From assembly GCA_020055645.1 (NCBI GenBank), contig CM034547.1:31558513-31622512 (forward strand): DNA of 64,000 nt, in the 5' to 3' direction. The notes beneath the pieces are model-generated. The model ran no database searches, was not told the origin of the DNA, and saw only the letters and a list, made by a program, of their open reading frames with translations. Both the position numbers and the translations under genes were made by a program. Positions 35,680 to 47,400 of the stretch are shown here, piece by piece; position 1 is the first letter of the stretch; every line of letters starts with the position of its first letter. Source of the DNA: Tomocerus qinae (lineage: Eukaryota; Arthropoda; Collembola; Entomobryomorpha; Tomoceridae).

Positions 35680-38600
35680 TTTTTATTCTTTAAATAGACT
35701 GAATCTATGTCAATCAGTCAACCTTTACAAAAGTAATGAGGATAATGTTAACAATTATCTAACACATATATTGTACTTGTATGTTTTTGATGTATGTAAA
35801 TACAACAATGAACGCTTTATTTTAATTGTAACGAAGTGATTGGGAAGTTGTGTTGTATTTGTAGATAAAAAACATTTGCGCTTTGACAAGTTTTTAGCAC
35901 AGCACATTAAAACACGTCCAAGTAATCGGCTTTTGTGAACACTCTTGGGAAAAATTCAGGCAGCACACTTTTGAGAAAAACGATTCTAAAACTAAAGAGC
36001 TCTGACTTGTAAAATATCACTTCAGAGTAAATTGTAGTGTGGGATCTTTCCGATCGGCTAACTGATTAAAATCTCTAACACGATCAGGCCAAATTACAAA
36101 TAAAATTATGTAACTTGAACTCAAAAAATTATACAATAAAATTGAAATTCTGAATCAGCTTTACTGTCGATGGGATATACTAAGCAACCTTTTCGTTCAA
36201 GGTGTGTCCGATGTAATTATGTCATAGAAAATTAAAACAACAATATTATTTTCTTAATAATATCAGCTCTACCTATCGTGCCTTGCTGTATAGTTTGAAA
36301 TGGAATATTACGACGAGTTTGTTTCTGGAGAATAATAAACAAAGTTGGAAACTAGAAGTACAGTAATGGACTAGAGAAAATCGATGTGTTTACTGTTTTC
36401 TTTCTACTGCTTAAAATACTGTTTGCTTATTCACATCGAAAAAAACAAAACTGGTTTAACAAAAAATGTATGAGAAGAAATTAAGAAATTACAAGAAAAG
36501 TTTATTATCTTGTGTGCAAGATGCCTTGACTATTGTAATTTCATGTGTGTGCAGCTACAAGGAATCTCCCTTCTTTTTATTTACAGAAGATGTGCTAGGT
36601 ATAAGTAGTAGGTACTTAAGCATTCACATTTTCTGGTTATACTCCACAACAAATGTTATCTGTTTAGAACACTGGAACTGTAAAACGTTTGTTCACTGGT
36701 AATTGAGTTATGTCAGTTTGCATTGAATTGTTATTTACTCGAATAAGTGTTTGATCCCTCTCTCAGAAGAATTAAATTATTCAGAATAATTTACCGTAGC
36801 ACTGCTGAAACACAACTTTGAAATTTGAGGGTAGATTAATTTGAAATTCTAAAACTGGTGGAGCAGATCAAGGAAACAAAGAGTGAAATCGAAACCTAAC
36901 CACTGTGCAAATACATCATGTTACTCTTAACTAAAGCTAAATAAATCTTACTTAACGATTAGCCAACACTTAGCAAATAATTAAAATACTTTCACTACTT
37001 ATTTCGATGGCGAGCCCAGCCGAGTATACAAGTAATAATAAAGATACCTATAATATGCAAGCAACAATATTATAAGCCTTTTTTGCCTCCGCCTGCTACG
37101 GTGCCTCTGCCATGTATGGTACTAAAGAACTAAAGGTTTGTCCTATACTTACAATTTCCATAGGTACCTTCAACAATATTACACCTACTAACTACGGACT
37201 CAGGTGAGAGGTGTATTCTTCTATTGTTGTACAAGTCTAACCTACCTCTTCCCATCTACATAGTTCAACAGAGAGAGTGTGCATGTGGCACTTCTTCCCT
37301 ACCTCCTATGTAAACAGCTATACATCAGTCTCCCAACTATTTTAAAAGGAATTTTCCAAGTTTCTCATCTGTCATAAACATTGATTCCTATAACATTTTG
37401 ATCGACTGCACACACAGTGACCATTTAAGAACTACCAATTAGGACTACGAGCTTTAATTGGCATGCAGCATACGCCGAAGACTAATGAAAAGATGTCCCT
37501 TTTCTCTTCTCTGATATCATTACTAATAGATGTTTATCAATGTTACAATGATGTACAGCGTTAGCTACACCATTGTACAATGCTACAAAAAGACAAAATG
37601 TAATCTATGACCAATAGTCAATTGATATTATTATTTTGCACAGGTGGGCAAATTGATTTCTATGTTTGGATATATACAACCGTTCTCTTTTCCTCAAAAA
37701 TTCAATTCTTAATTTCACCTTTTCTTAAAATCGACGAATTGCAATTTGCAATGTCAGGTTTCTAATTAATCTGGAAGGACGAACTGACAATTTTCTAATT
37801 AATCTGGAAAGTTATATTTTTCATAAAAATTAAAGGAGGTTTTTCGGAATATCGCTTATGCCACTTCATACATGCATGTAAAAGTAATTGTCGTGGCTGT
37901 AAGTACCATCCTCAGAAAATAATACAAATATTACACTTACACACTTGCTCATAAAATCACGAAAATATTCGCACATAAAGTAGCACTTACCGTTCCATTA
38001 ATTAACCTTGCTACTTATTTTGCATTAAACTGTTTGCCAACAATATTATTTCCTTCAACTTACTACATGTTAAGTTGAAATTCTCCTCGAATTGCTCTTA
38101 GTCAGATGGAAATTGTCATCAGATTGTTCTTAGATAAGTTGAAATTTTCTTAGGTCAAGAAGTAATTGACATACTTAATTTTGATTTACTCCGTGTAAAT
38201 TGTTAATGCCGGAACCTTGTTTAAAGCCCTATTCTCTTGAACCTGATTCGTTGGCACGCTAAATGTGAATGAGGATGTGGATGTGAGACTGTTAACACAA
38301 ATCGGTTAACACAAACATAACTCTTAGAAACGGAAGGTTAATGATTACTAAAGCTGCTACATTAACTGAATATCTTTTGAGATTTAGTACTAAAATATTT
38401 ACACCTCTTTAGTTTCGTCTGAAGTATTCATTGATACTACATGCATATAATTATGCCAATTGCCATTAATATTTTGTACCATACGTTATTTGCCCGCAAC
38501 GATTAAATTAAGGCCATTGGATAGGGACATTCTGGTCTATGCATGAGTTGTGTAAATACAAGCTACCATTACAATATGACTTAAGCATAGCAGCCATTTA

Positions 38601-39541
38601 ATTTCCATTTTTCAAAAACTAAACATTTGATGCTAAGTTAAGTCGTTTATTTTAGTACCCATTACAGTATAATTGTAAAATAAATATCGTTTAAGAACTA
38701 AAGTAAAGGTATACACGGTACACACGGTACCTAATTTTTATTGTATATATTTGACTATGTTATCTATTCTTATTATAACATACGAAAATACTATATCTAC
38801 CACACTGAAAAAAGAGGCTTCCAGGAACAACTAAGCATAGGTTATGGCATTGTGGTTAACATAGTATGTAAGGGTATTATGTGAATAAATGTTTGTCATT
38901 AAAGAAACATGGAACATAATATAAAATACACCGCACACGGAAAAATCATGTGAAATTAGATAATATTACTTATTTACTAGATTTGAGTGCAAACCGTACA
39001 AAGCGGCCTTCTCAAAGTTATTAACAAAGACCAGTTAATTTTTCCGACCTATTAATGGTATTTGACTTTACTTAAATGTATAAATGATATGATAATTGAA
39101 ACTCAAACGAAGTATTGCTTTACTTAAAAAATCTGTCTCATCCATCTGTGTGATTCCGTCAGAGATTCACATTCAGTCCTAAGAAGTTTAAATAGTTATT
39201 ATTCCAAAAGCATAGCTATCAGCTTTGGAATGTTTGTAACATAACCCCTAAGAAGGGTATTCTACAGCCTTTTGACATTGAAGGAAGAACAAAACGAAGA
39301 ATGGTTTGTTTGAGTCCATCTCTGGTCATGTGTTCGAATGGCAGTGTATGTTTGTTGAATGAATCTGTTCAGAGTTCTCTCGTAAGGCTCGCATTTGAAC
39401 AACAAATGTAACAGAAGAGAACAGTGAGCACTGAACTGAACAGTTAACTATATATATAGGAATATGATTATAGTCTATATCGACATTACGTTTTACGTAG
39501 TAAACATGCTCACGACGACTCACGACTCGACCACTCAGACG
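35680..39541. other. Divergent intergenic region between alpha-arrestin and insulin receptor
   Basis: Holds the promoter side of the minus-strand arrestin gene and distal upstream sequence of the receptor gene. One minor feature is a direct repeat of TTCTAATTAATCTGGAA around 37760-37810. No gene seen. Confidence 0.45.
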
Positions 39542-39549
39542 AAGTTACG

Positions 39550-39846
39550 CATATATATAGAAACTATAATACTATATTAAACATTGAGAAAACTACAATA
39601 AAAATCATATGACATGGCTAGTCCCAAACCGCAAAAAAATTAAATGCTTCCATATGAAGATGGGGTTTTAGTCACCGGTTTTAGTCACTGTATGTAAATA
39701 AATTGCACTTCATTTTAAAAGATTGCGGAGGAGACCTCGCTCAATGACTCCCTCCAATCACAAGAATGAAAATTTTTTAACATTGAAGGTATAGACAATG
39801 CGTCATATAGAAATATCCTTATAGTATTATAGTTTCTATATATATG
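39550..39846. mobile_element. MITE with 26-bp terminal inverted repeats and 8-bp target duplication
   Basis: Left end 39550-39575 and right end 39821-39846 are perfect inverted copies starting CATATATATAGAAACTATAA. They are flanked by the direct repeat AAGTTACG (39542-39549 and 39847-39854). The 297-bp element has no coding capacity. An 8-bp duplication fits hAT- or P-type transposition; the superfamily is otherwise undetermined. Confidence 0.85.
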
Positions 39847-39876
39847 AAGTTACGTTCTTACGTTACGATGAGGTAG

Positions 39877-39883
39877 TATAAAA
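39877..39883 (+). promoter_or_regulatory. Candidate TATA box upstream of the insulin receptor gene
   Basis: TATAAAA in the context AGTATAAAAGCG, 1.3 kb upstream of the receptor start codon and only 22 bp past the MITE target duplication. It could drive a receptor transcript with a long leader or a separate non-coding first exon. No transcript evidence is available. Confidence 0.35.
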
Positions 39884-40429
39884 GCGAAATAGATTCCTCG
39901 AAACCATATTCAACTCTATACATACAGAATAACACAGTACACAAATTATATGCGATTCATACTTTATATACCACTCATCCTATACATACGCTAGCTTCGT
40001 GTTTTTATAGTTAAGAAGGAACTTGAAACACCACAATATCCTATCTGTACTGGCCCCTCTGCATGCATCGCATACTCATAGTACTACTACTATATCTTTG
40101 GTATGTATGAAACAACATTTAGGTATAGTTAGGTACTTTTTATCGGTTTACCGTCGTAGTAGTCGTCAATCGTCATCGTCAGTCGTATCATATCGTAAAA
40201 GCGTAGTGTGTGTGTCCGACTGCCGAATCAATGATCAAAATAAAAATAATCAATTTGGACTTTTGAACTGAAGAATCATATGTTGTTTTATAGCGTATAA
40301 ATGTATTATTCCAGTAGCTAAACTAGACGAGCATCGTATTTTGTATTAATTTAAATTCCATACAACTGCACACAATTCGAGTCAACAACTCAGAGAACTA
40401 GTGAGTGACTAGTGCTACGTTTTATTTTG

Positions 40430-40437
40430 TTGTTTAC
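40430..40437 (-). promoter_or_regulatory. FOXO-type binding element near the insulin receptor start
   Basis: TTGTTTAC on the plus strand, an exact match to the DAF-16/FOXO element GTAAACAA read on the minus strand. A partial forkhead core GTAAACA lies at 40679-40685. FOXO is known to activate the insulin receptor gene in Drosophila; whether this site is used is inference. Confidence 0.35.
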
Positions 40438-41198
40438 TACAATTCTATGTGCATTGGTTTCAGACTGGAATAATTGGCCATGGTTGTTAAAAACAAATAA
40501 TCCTACATACGGAACACCACAATCCCCAAATTAATCAGACTTACACGTACGATCCTACACAAAATCTGAAACAAAATTGTGCACATTTCTTATGTGTTAA
40601 TGATGATTCATTGATTGAATGGACAATCTGTTCTTTTTGATAAGCCGCCCACCTTAAAAAGAATACCTTTACACTTACGTAAACATAATAGGCAGCCCAT
40701 ATAGGCTTACAAAGTTTCTAAAAACATTAATCCGAAGAATTTACTTTATGGTTGTGTAAAAATTACAACCGATACTGATGTGATGTAATGGTGAATGGGT
40801 TTCGAAATTTCACAATACCTATCTACTTCATAACGTCGACGATTTTAAATTTGTATTCTACCTGTACATATAAGGGTGCACTACGGTAATTCAGAAAAAT
40901 ACGATACAGCATGTACTGTGTAATTGCATTTATGCGATATACCGGAAATTGTTGAATATCTGCGTTATCTGCAATGTATAATATAGAATATATTGATGAA
41001 TCATGTGAATGGAAGAGGAATACTGACAACTCTTGCCAATTGTCGTCTTCCGTTAACTTGCTAATTTGACTCATCGTGTCAATCATTATCTTGACGCCAA
41101 TCCCAGTGTTGTGTTCCGGCAGCAATAAACCATTTTGAATGAACATGTGACATAAGTTAGTTTTTTGGTGATTAACTAATAGCGGACATAATTTACCA

Positions 41199-41430
41199 AT
41201 GACACAAGAGGGGAAGGGATCAGTAGGGAGGAGGACGGATTTCCGTCCAGATAAACATAATATGCCTTTTAAGGTACATTCTCGTAGAAGAAAGGGTACT
41301 TCAAATTCTCTTTGCCCACCTGGATGGTTCTCGCAACTTCTTTTTTGTTCTTGGATCGAATTATTTATTGCAACTTTGATGGTTTGTTCATGGACCGTGG
41401 ACGCAAATACCGACCTCCAGACCCATGGCA
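41199..41430 (+). CDS. InR: InR exon 1 (N-terminus and signal segment)
   Basis: ATG in context ACCAATGA. A basic 40-residue stretch precedes the hydrophobic [20 protein letters not shown], so the signal peptide is late in the chain; an alternative ATG is at codon 22. Donor A|GTAAGT, phase 1, matches exon 2. This exon is assigned by position, phase and signal segment, not by homology. Confidence 0.75.
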
Positions 41431-44400
41431 GTAAGTCTTATTCCCAGTTTATTTTTGAAAAAGGCTAATATCCTTATTTAATCATGAATTAGTACCCTAT
41501 TGTGGGTTTAATTTCTTATATAATTATTATAGACTAAGTTTTACCCATTTCAATTCACTGTAGGTGATGTTTATGTTACCTGTTACACGTACAACGGAAC
41601 GATCTCATACAAATCTTCTGCAAATTACATTATTATTCTTTCTTTAATAAAATTGAAAACATTTAATTAAATGTCGCACTACTGCCGAAAAAAGAAAATG
41701 AAGTCAAATAGGCAATCTCGAACAATTCGACAGTTTTTGGTTTTTAGGTTAAAAGATAAAAATATTTACCGTAATAAGGGTAGCGTCAGCGTCACACAAT
41801 TGGCGCGCACTCTAAATTACTTCGTCGCTTTCCTTTCCTTTCTATCCTACCAGGTATTTATACCATTTATACTTTCTTTTTACTCACTATATTCAAGAAG
41901 AAGGTTAGGAGAAGTAGCCACCGAATTGAAAAACTGTCTAATTGTCTAAGTCCCTGTTAATTTTTCCTAAGTATATCTAACTTCTTCTCTTTGAAATTCA
42001 TGTTTTCGGGGAAAATAAGATTTTGAGAACGAATAGAGAGTTCTAGTTTTAAGTAGATAACTTAGCAATGCAGATATGACGCTATCTATTCAAAGCAAAA
42101 AATTACTCAGTTAGTATAGTATTAATTACAAATTGTACTTGTACCTCTTATTATTTTTTCTGTGGTGAAAGTCGCAAATGGTCTAACTGTGTTGTTAGGA
42201 AAAACAACTTTCTCTTCTATGTACTACTATCACAGGAGTAATATGTGGATTATACTGATATTATGTGAGAATAGTATGAATAAATGCCAATATTATGTTA
42301 ATGTTTAGTTTCATAAATGAAACTATGTTTTGCTATTATATTAATTAATTCGGAGAGTGGTTCCTCGCCTTACCATTCCCTATAAAGCCAGTGCCGATAG
42401 TACGATCCAAGTTGTATACAAAATCCAATGTATGTTTGTGAATATAGTTTTAATTAATGGTATTTTAGTTACAACAGTATTGGTAAGAGATGAATGTCGG
42501 GAACAGAAATAAACTAATTGACCGAAGTATTTCGAATTGAGTGAGGTCAGTCCGACCGATGGAGTAGTAGAGACTCACGAGTTGCTTGCTGGTTGCTGGC
42601 CGAATGTTCACTGACTTGCTTCTTCGTTCGGCATGGTGTTTTTCCCTTCCGAGAGTTCCACCACATTGAGTTATCATTTGAAACTGGTGGTCCTTCTCAC
42701 TCTGTGCTCTGCTGTTGGCATTGCACGGTTTAGACAGACGTGATAATACCCGTAACATGCTCCACCCCCAAACAAGGTAATCGTGGAACGATTGCCGCAG
42801 TTGGAAAATTTTGTTACGTCATATACTGAAATTTGAACCAAATAGTCAATTATAGAAATTTTTTAATAATTCGTCATGTTGTCAATGCTGGATGTCTATA
42901 GAAATGCGTATGTGTGCCAGCTGTTGCGGCTCACTGCAAATCTGTGACAGAAGAATTCGGGAGCTTGATTTTGGAGTCCAAATTACTTTAATTGTTCGTT
43001 TCCTCTTTGTTTGAATTAGGTTGACTTTAATAGTGTACTGTATAACAGAAAATAAAGATTAGTGAATGACCAATTAGAATAATAATATATAATGTTAGTA
43101 ATAGTATATACATAAATAGGAATAGAGAAAGAATTTTAAGAGCGTTTCCCGAGATGAATTGCTCTGTAATCAGGATGAATTACAATATATTTTTAGCGGA
43201 TTAATAGTTTTAGAAACTTTTTTAACAATTTTAGAGTTAGAGAAAAATATTTTAGACTAAAATTAAATGTGTACAAGACTTTTAAGTTTTCTGACTAGGT
43301 ATTAATGGACCTATCAGATGAACTATGTGATGTATGATAGACATTGGTTGTTTGCTGTTGGAAGCGTAACAACATAGATTAATATAATATTAGACATGAG
43401 TAGGATTATTTGTGTAACATTAGACGTAAGTGTCTGAGTAATTGTTTGCTATGAAAAATAATGAATGATTTTAGGCGAGGCTATAATCATTCTTCCTGAA
43501 AAAATTCTATCATGGGAGGTCAGAATTCAATTCCTATCCCTATTTGTGCGAGTGGCATTTGACCAGCTGCACTGCTTACGAGGGCTAAACCGCTGTAAGA
43601 CTTCTAAACTGTGCGAGAGATAAAAATCTGCTGCACTACCAGAGCGAGACGCATCTGCCACTGGCTTTAATCGAAAACTACTTTTGCAGTTCCCAAAAAC
43701 TAACCTGAACAACTTTCATTTATATTATGTACGAAAAAATATCCGAAGAAATGATGAGTACTTTGCCGTGAGAGGCTACTGAAATATTATTTGTCGTGAG
43801 AGACCATAATTTGTGAATTGTCGCAAGAGACTGAAAGTATACTATTTGTCATAAGAGACTATGAATGTAAACTATTGTAAAGACTAGCATTCATACTCTA
43901 TACTTGATTGTGATGGGAAAATGTTAAGCATTGGTTGTAAGTTAATGTAATGCATTCAAAATGTTTAAGTAGGACCAGAATTAGCTAGCATGTATTTGTG
44001 CAAACAGTGCTGGTTTACTAGTTAAAGGCATTTTGACTTTCTGTGAAATAAAGAAATAACATATGGAATGTAACTGCACTGGCGCCTATGAGGGCCGACT
44101 GTAAGAAATGTTTGATTGTGACTTCGACTGAATGTTAGTTAGGTGAGAAATTGTTTGGAATGTATGTAGGAATAGTTAGAGTAGGATTTGTTAGGTAATT
44201 GTAATTTTTGGTAGATTAGGTAAATTAGGAGTCTGTGAAGAGTCAGGGTCACCAACATTATGGTCACCTTGAACTTATGGAAGATATTTTGTAGGAATTG
44301 TAAAGGTAAAGGAAAAGATTGCTCAACAATTGTAGTTGTAAACAGAGATAGTAAGTTAAGTAAATTATCGTTGGCATTGGCCATGTTATTAGAATAATTG

Positions 44401-47400
44401 GAAATGTTATGACAATTAGAATGATTATAATAAAAGTTTACAGTGCTTGCTAGTTAAATATACTTTGTTAAGTCTTCTACGAAATTATCATGTAAATTAT
44501 CTGTCTGGGACAAATAATTAATTTCTGTCTTTTACTAACTTTACTACGTGTTTCATAGTTTCTAAAAAGTTGCTTCTAAGATAAAGAAATTATCTAAAAA
44601 ATTACGATAAAGTTAAATATTCAAGAGCCAAAATGTCGGTAAGAGACTGACAATGATGAATATAATTATTAGGAATGTGGGTAAAATACGTAAGAGAGCT
44701 TCCTGTAGTAATTTAGTGTAGTTTAAAGTAAATGAATTATTAACATACGATCTCCAGTTGGTTATACAAATGTAGTTAAGATATGTTGATTGCCAATATT
44801 AGATGTATAGAATCCGAAATGATGAATAGTAATTGCTTGAATGTAGATATGCAGACTGTAGGAGATTGGAATGTGAAAGTCCTTGACCGCTTGACATTGA
44901 AGAAGCAAAGACGAGCTAATGTGGATGACCAACTGCCGCGGTCACCCTTAGCCGTAATGCTATGACGCAGGCGTATCTGAAACTCATATACCAAATGTGA
45001 TTTTAATATTTGTTTCAGATACTGTTCAAAATAAAAAATTAAGTATTTATGGAGAAAAATTTGTATCCGTTAATGTTTCAGTGAAATGAGAGACTGGAAA
45101 ATGAAGGGATATTTTTAAGGAATTTCGTTTTGGTGCATATAATATACTATAAGTTGGTAACAGGTAAGTGTTTAGGATAGGGTTTGATGAATCGGTGGCA
45201 AGTGAAAGTAGGATTAATAACGTCGATAGGAGAGATAGGATTCATTTTTTAAAATGTTGACATAATTTTATAGCTTACGTTTAGGTACTGTAGACAATAT
45301 TTTTATTGAATGGGTGTCTTGTGTTGTGTAGTGGCGAATTGGTACAAAAAGATGATGACCAAGTATTACGGTCAACTTAATGTATACCAACTCGTTGGAT
45401 GACGTCACAGCTGTATCTTGCAGCAAATTTTGTGTTTTTTGCAGAGACGTCTTTTCAGCAATATTTTTAACTCGACCATTGACACTAAGACTCAAAAATA
45501 GGAAAGGTAATTAGTCGTTGGGCGCCATATATCACAGGAGTAATATGTGGATTATACTGATATTATGTGAGAATAGTATGAATAAATGCCAATATTATGT
45601 TAATGTTTAGTTTCATAAATGAAACTATGTTTTGCTATTATATTAATTAATTCGGAGAGTGGTTCCTCGCCTTACCATTCCCTATAAAGCCAGTGCCGAT
45701 AGTACGATCCAAGTTGTATACAAAATCCAATGTATGTTTGTGAATATAGTTTTAATTAATGGTATTTTAGTTACAACAGTATTGGTAAGAGATGAATGTC
45801 GGGAACAGAAATAAACTAATTGACCGAAGTATTTCGAATTGAGTGAGGTCAGTCCGACCGATGGAGTAGTAGAGACTCACGAGTTGCTTGCTGGTTGCTG
45901 GCCGAATGTTCACTGACTTGCTTCTTCGTTCGGCATGGTGTTTTTCCCTTCCGAGAGTTCCACCACATTGAGTTATCATTTGAAACTGGTGGTCCTTCTC
46001 ACTCTGTGCTCTGCTGTTGGCATTGCACGGTTTAGACAGACGTGATAATACCCGTAACACTACCATTGAGTTTCGTATAGAAAAACAAAATAAAACTTCG
46101 TGCTGCAGACATAATTGCGAATAATATGTACGAAAGTACTTTTTAGCATTGCATTAAATGCTCAATAGTAGTTTTCTCAGTTCGAAAAGGTCGAAGGTTT
46201 AGTCAGTTTTTCCAGAACTTCTCAAATCAACAAGTATATGGCGAATAAAGATTGTTTAAATGCGTGCGTATTAAGTAATGCTTTATTCTTACTATGAATG
46301 TATGCTATGTATGCCAAAGTTTTATGTGAAGTTTAGGTTTGAAAAGAAATCTTATTTTCATAGAAAAGCTACATAATGTTACTTAATACTCAAACTGTAG
46401 TTTCTTGGACATTTTGAAAGGAAAACTTTTTGTTGTCGTACTATGATTCTGATAGAGACTTTCTCCATTCGACCTTTTCCCAAACAATAATTTCGAATGC
46501 ATTTGCTATTGAGAATGAGTCACTCATGGTACGCATAATTAACAAAACTTGCTTTTAAAAATTGGTTTTCCGACCGATGTTCCCTAAAATTGCATCCTAG
46601 GTATTCAAATATCTATCTCCTACCTGTCCATCCCAATTTTTCGGTATGGCTTTAATCTACGCGGTAGCTATTTTTAGAGAAGCAGGTTTAAGTACTAAGG
46701 CAAGTCTTATAATAGATAGAGATAGTAAGGTCGTTTGGAAGAAACTGTGTAAAAATATCACCATTTACTCTCTTAACACTAAAATAATAATTTTTGTTTT
46801 ATTTTTGCAGTTTGCCAACGTAGATATATTCGAAATAATGTGGATGACCTAGATCGGCTGAGAGGCTGTAAGGTCATTGAAGGTTCTTTGCAAATTAGCT
46901 TGATTGACACGGGAGAACCAGATCACTATAAGAATCTCAGTTTCCCTGATCTCAGAGAAATCACAGGCTATTTTCTTCTGTTTCAAGCCAAAGGATTGAC
47001 TACGCTTCGAAATCTATTTCCTAATCTGGCAGTTATTCGAGGACAAGAACTACTACATAGCTACGCTCTCGTCATCACAGATGTATGATTTTTCAATTTA
47101 TTTATATTTTATGTATGTATGACAAGATTTTCAATACTATTAGTGCTACAAAATTACTTGAAAAGGTCAATTTTCTGATTATTAAATTAGGAATTAGTTA
47201 AAAATACGATGCAAAGCAGGCAGTATTTATTAATTTTATTGTTTTTAATTTTTAATACTATTTCTTGTGAATAATCTCACATTGCTATATATTTGCTACG
47301 TTTTCCCTTAGATGGATGAAATGCAGGAAATAGGGCTACAATCTCTGACCAACATTGAACGTGGCAGTGTTTGGATCGAAGGAAATACGAATCTCTGCTA

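Larger units (their letters stand above)
42228..46059 (-). mobile_element. LTR retrotransposon, non-autonomous, in InR intron 1
   Basis: Two 530-bp LTRs (42228-42757 and 45530-46059), identical as far as I can compare, flank a 2772-bp core. Both outer edges carry the 4-bp direct repeat CTAC (42224-42227, 46060-46063). On the minus strand the LTR starts TGTTACGGG. A primer-binding-like TGGCGCCCAACGACT follows the 5' LTR and a purine-rich TTTGGGGGTGGAGCA precedes the 3' LTR. The core has no gag-pol-length frame, so it must be mobilised by another element. It lies antisense to the receptor gene. Confidence 0.93.

Noticed and set aside
41671..41949. 92-codon plus-strand frame in InR intron 1
   Set aside because: Low-complexity basic/hydrophobic mix without recognisable domain; likely chance.
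42465..46066. Two nearly identical minus-strand frames of 97 and 99 codons (42465-42758 and 45767-46066)
   Set aside because: They lie in the two LTR copies and are identical because the LTRs are; no recognised protein domain.
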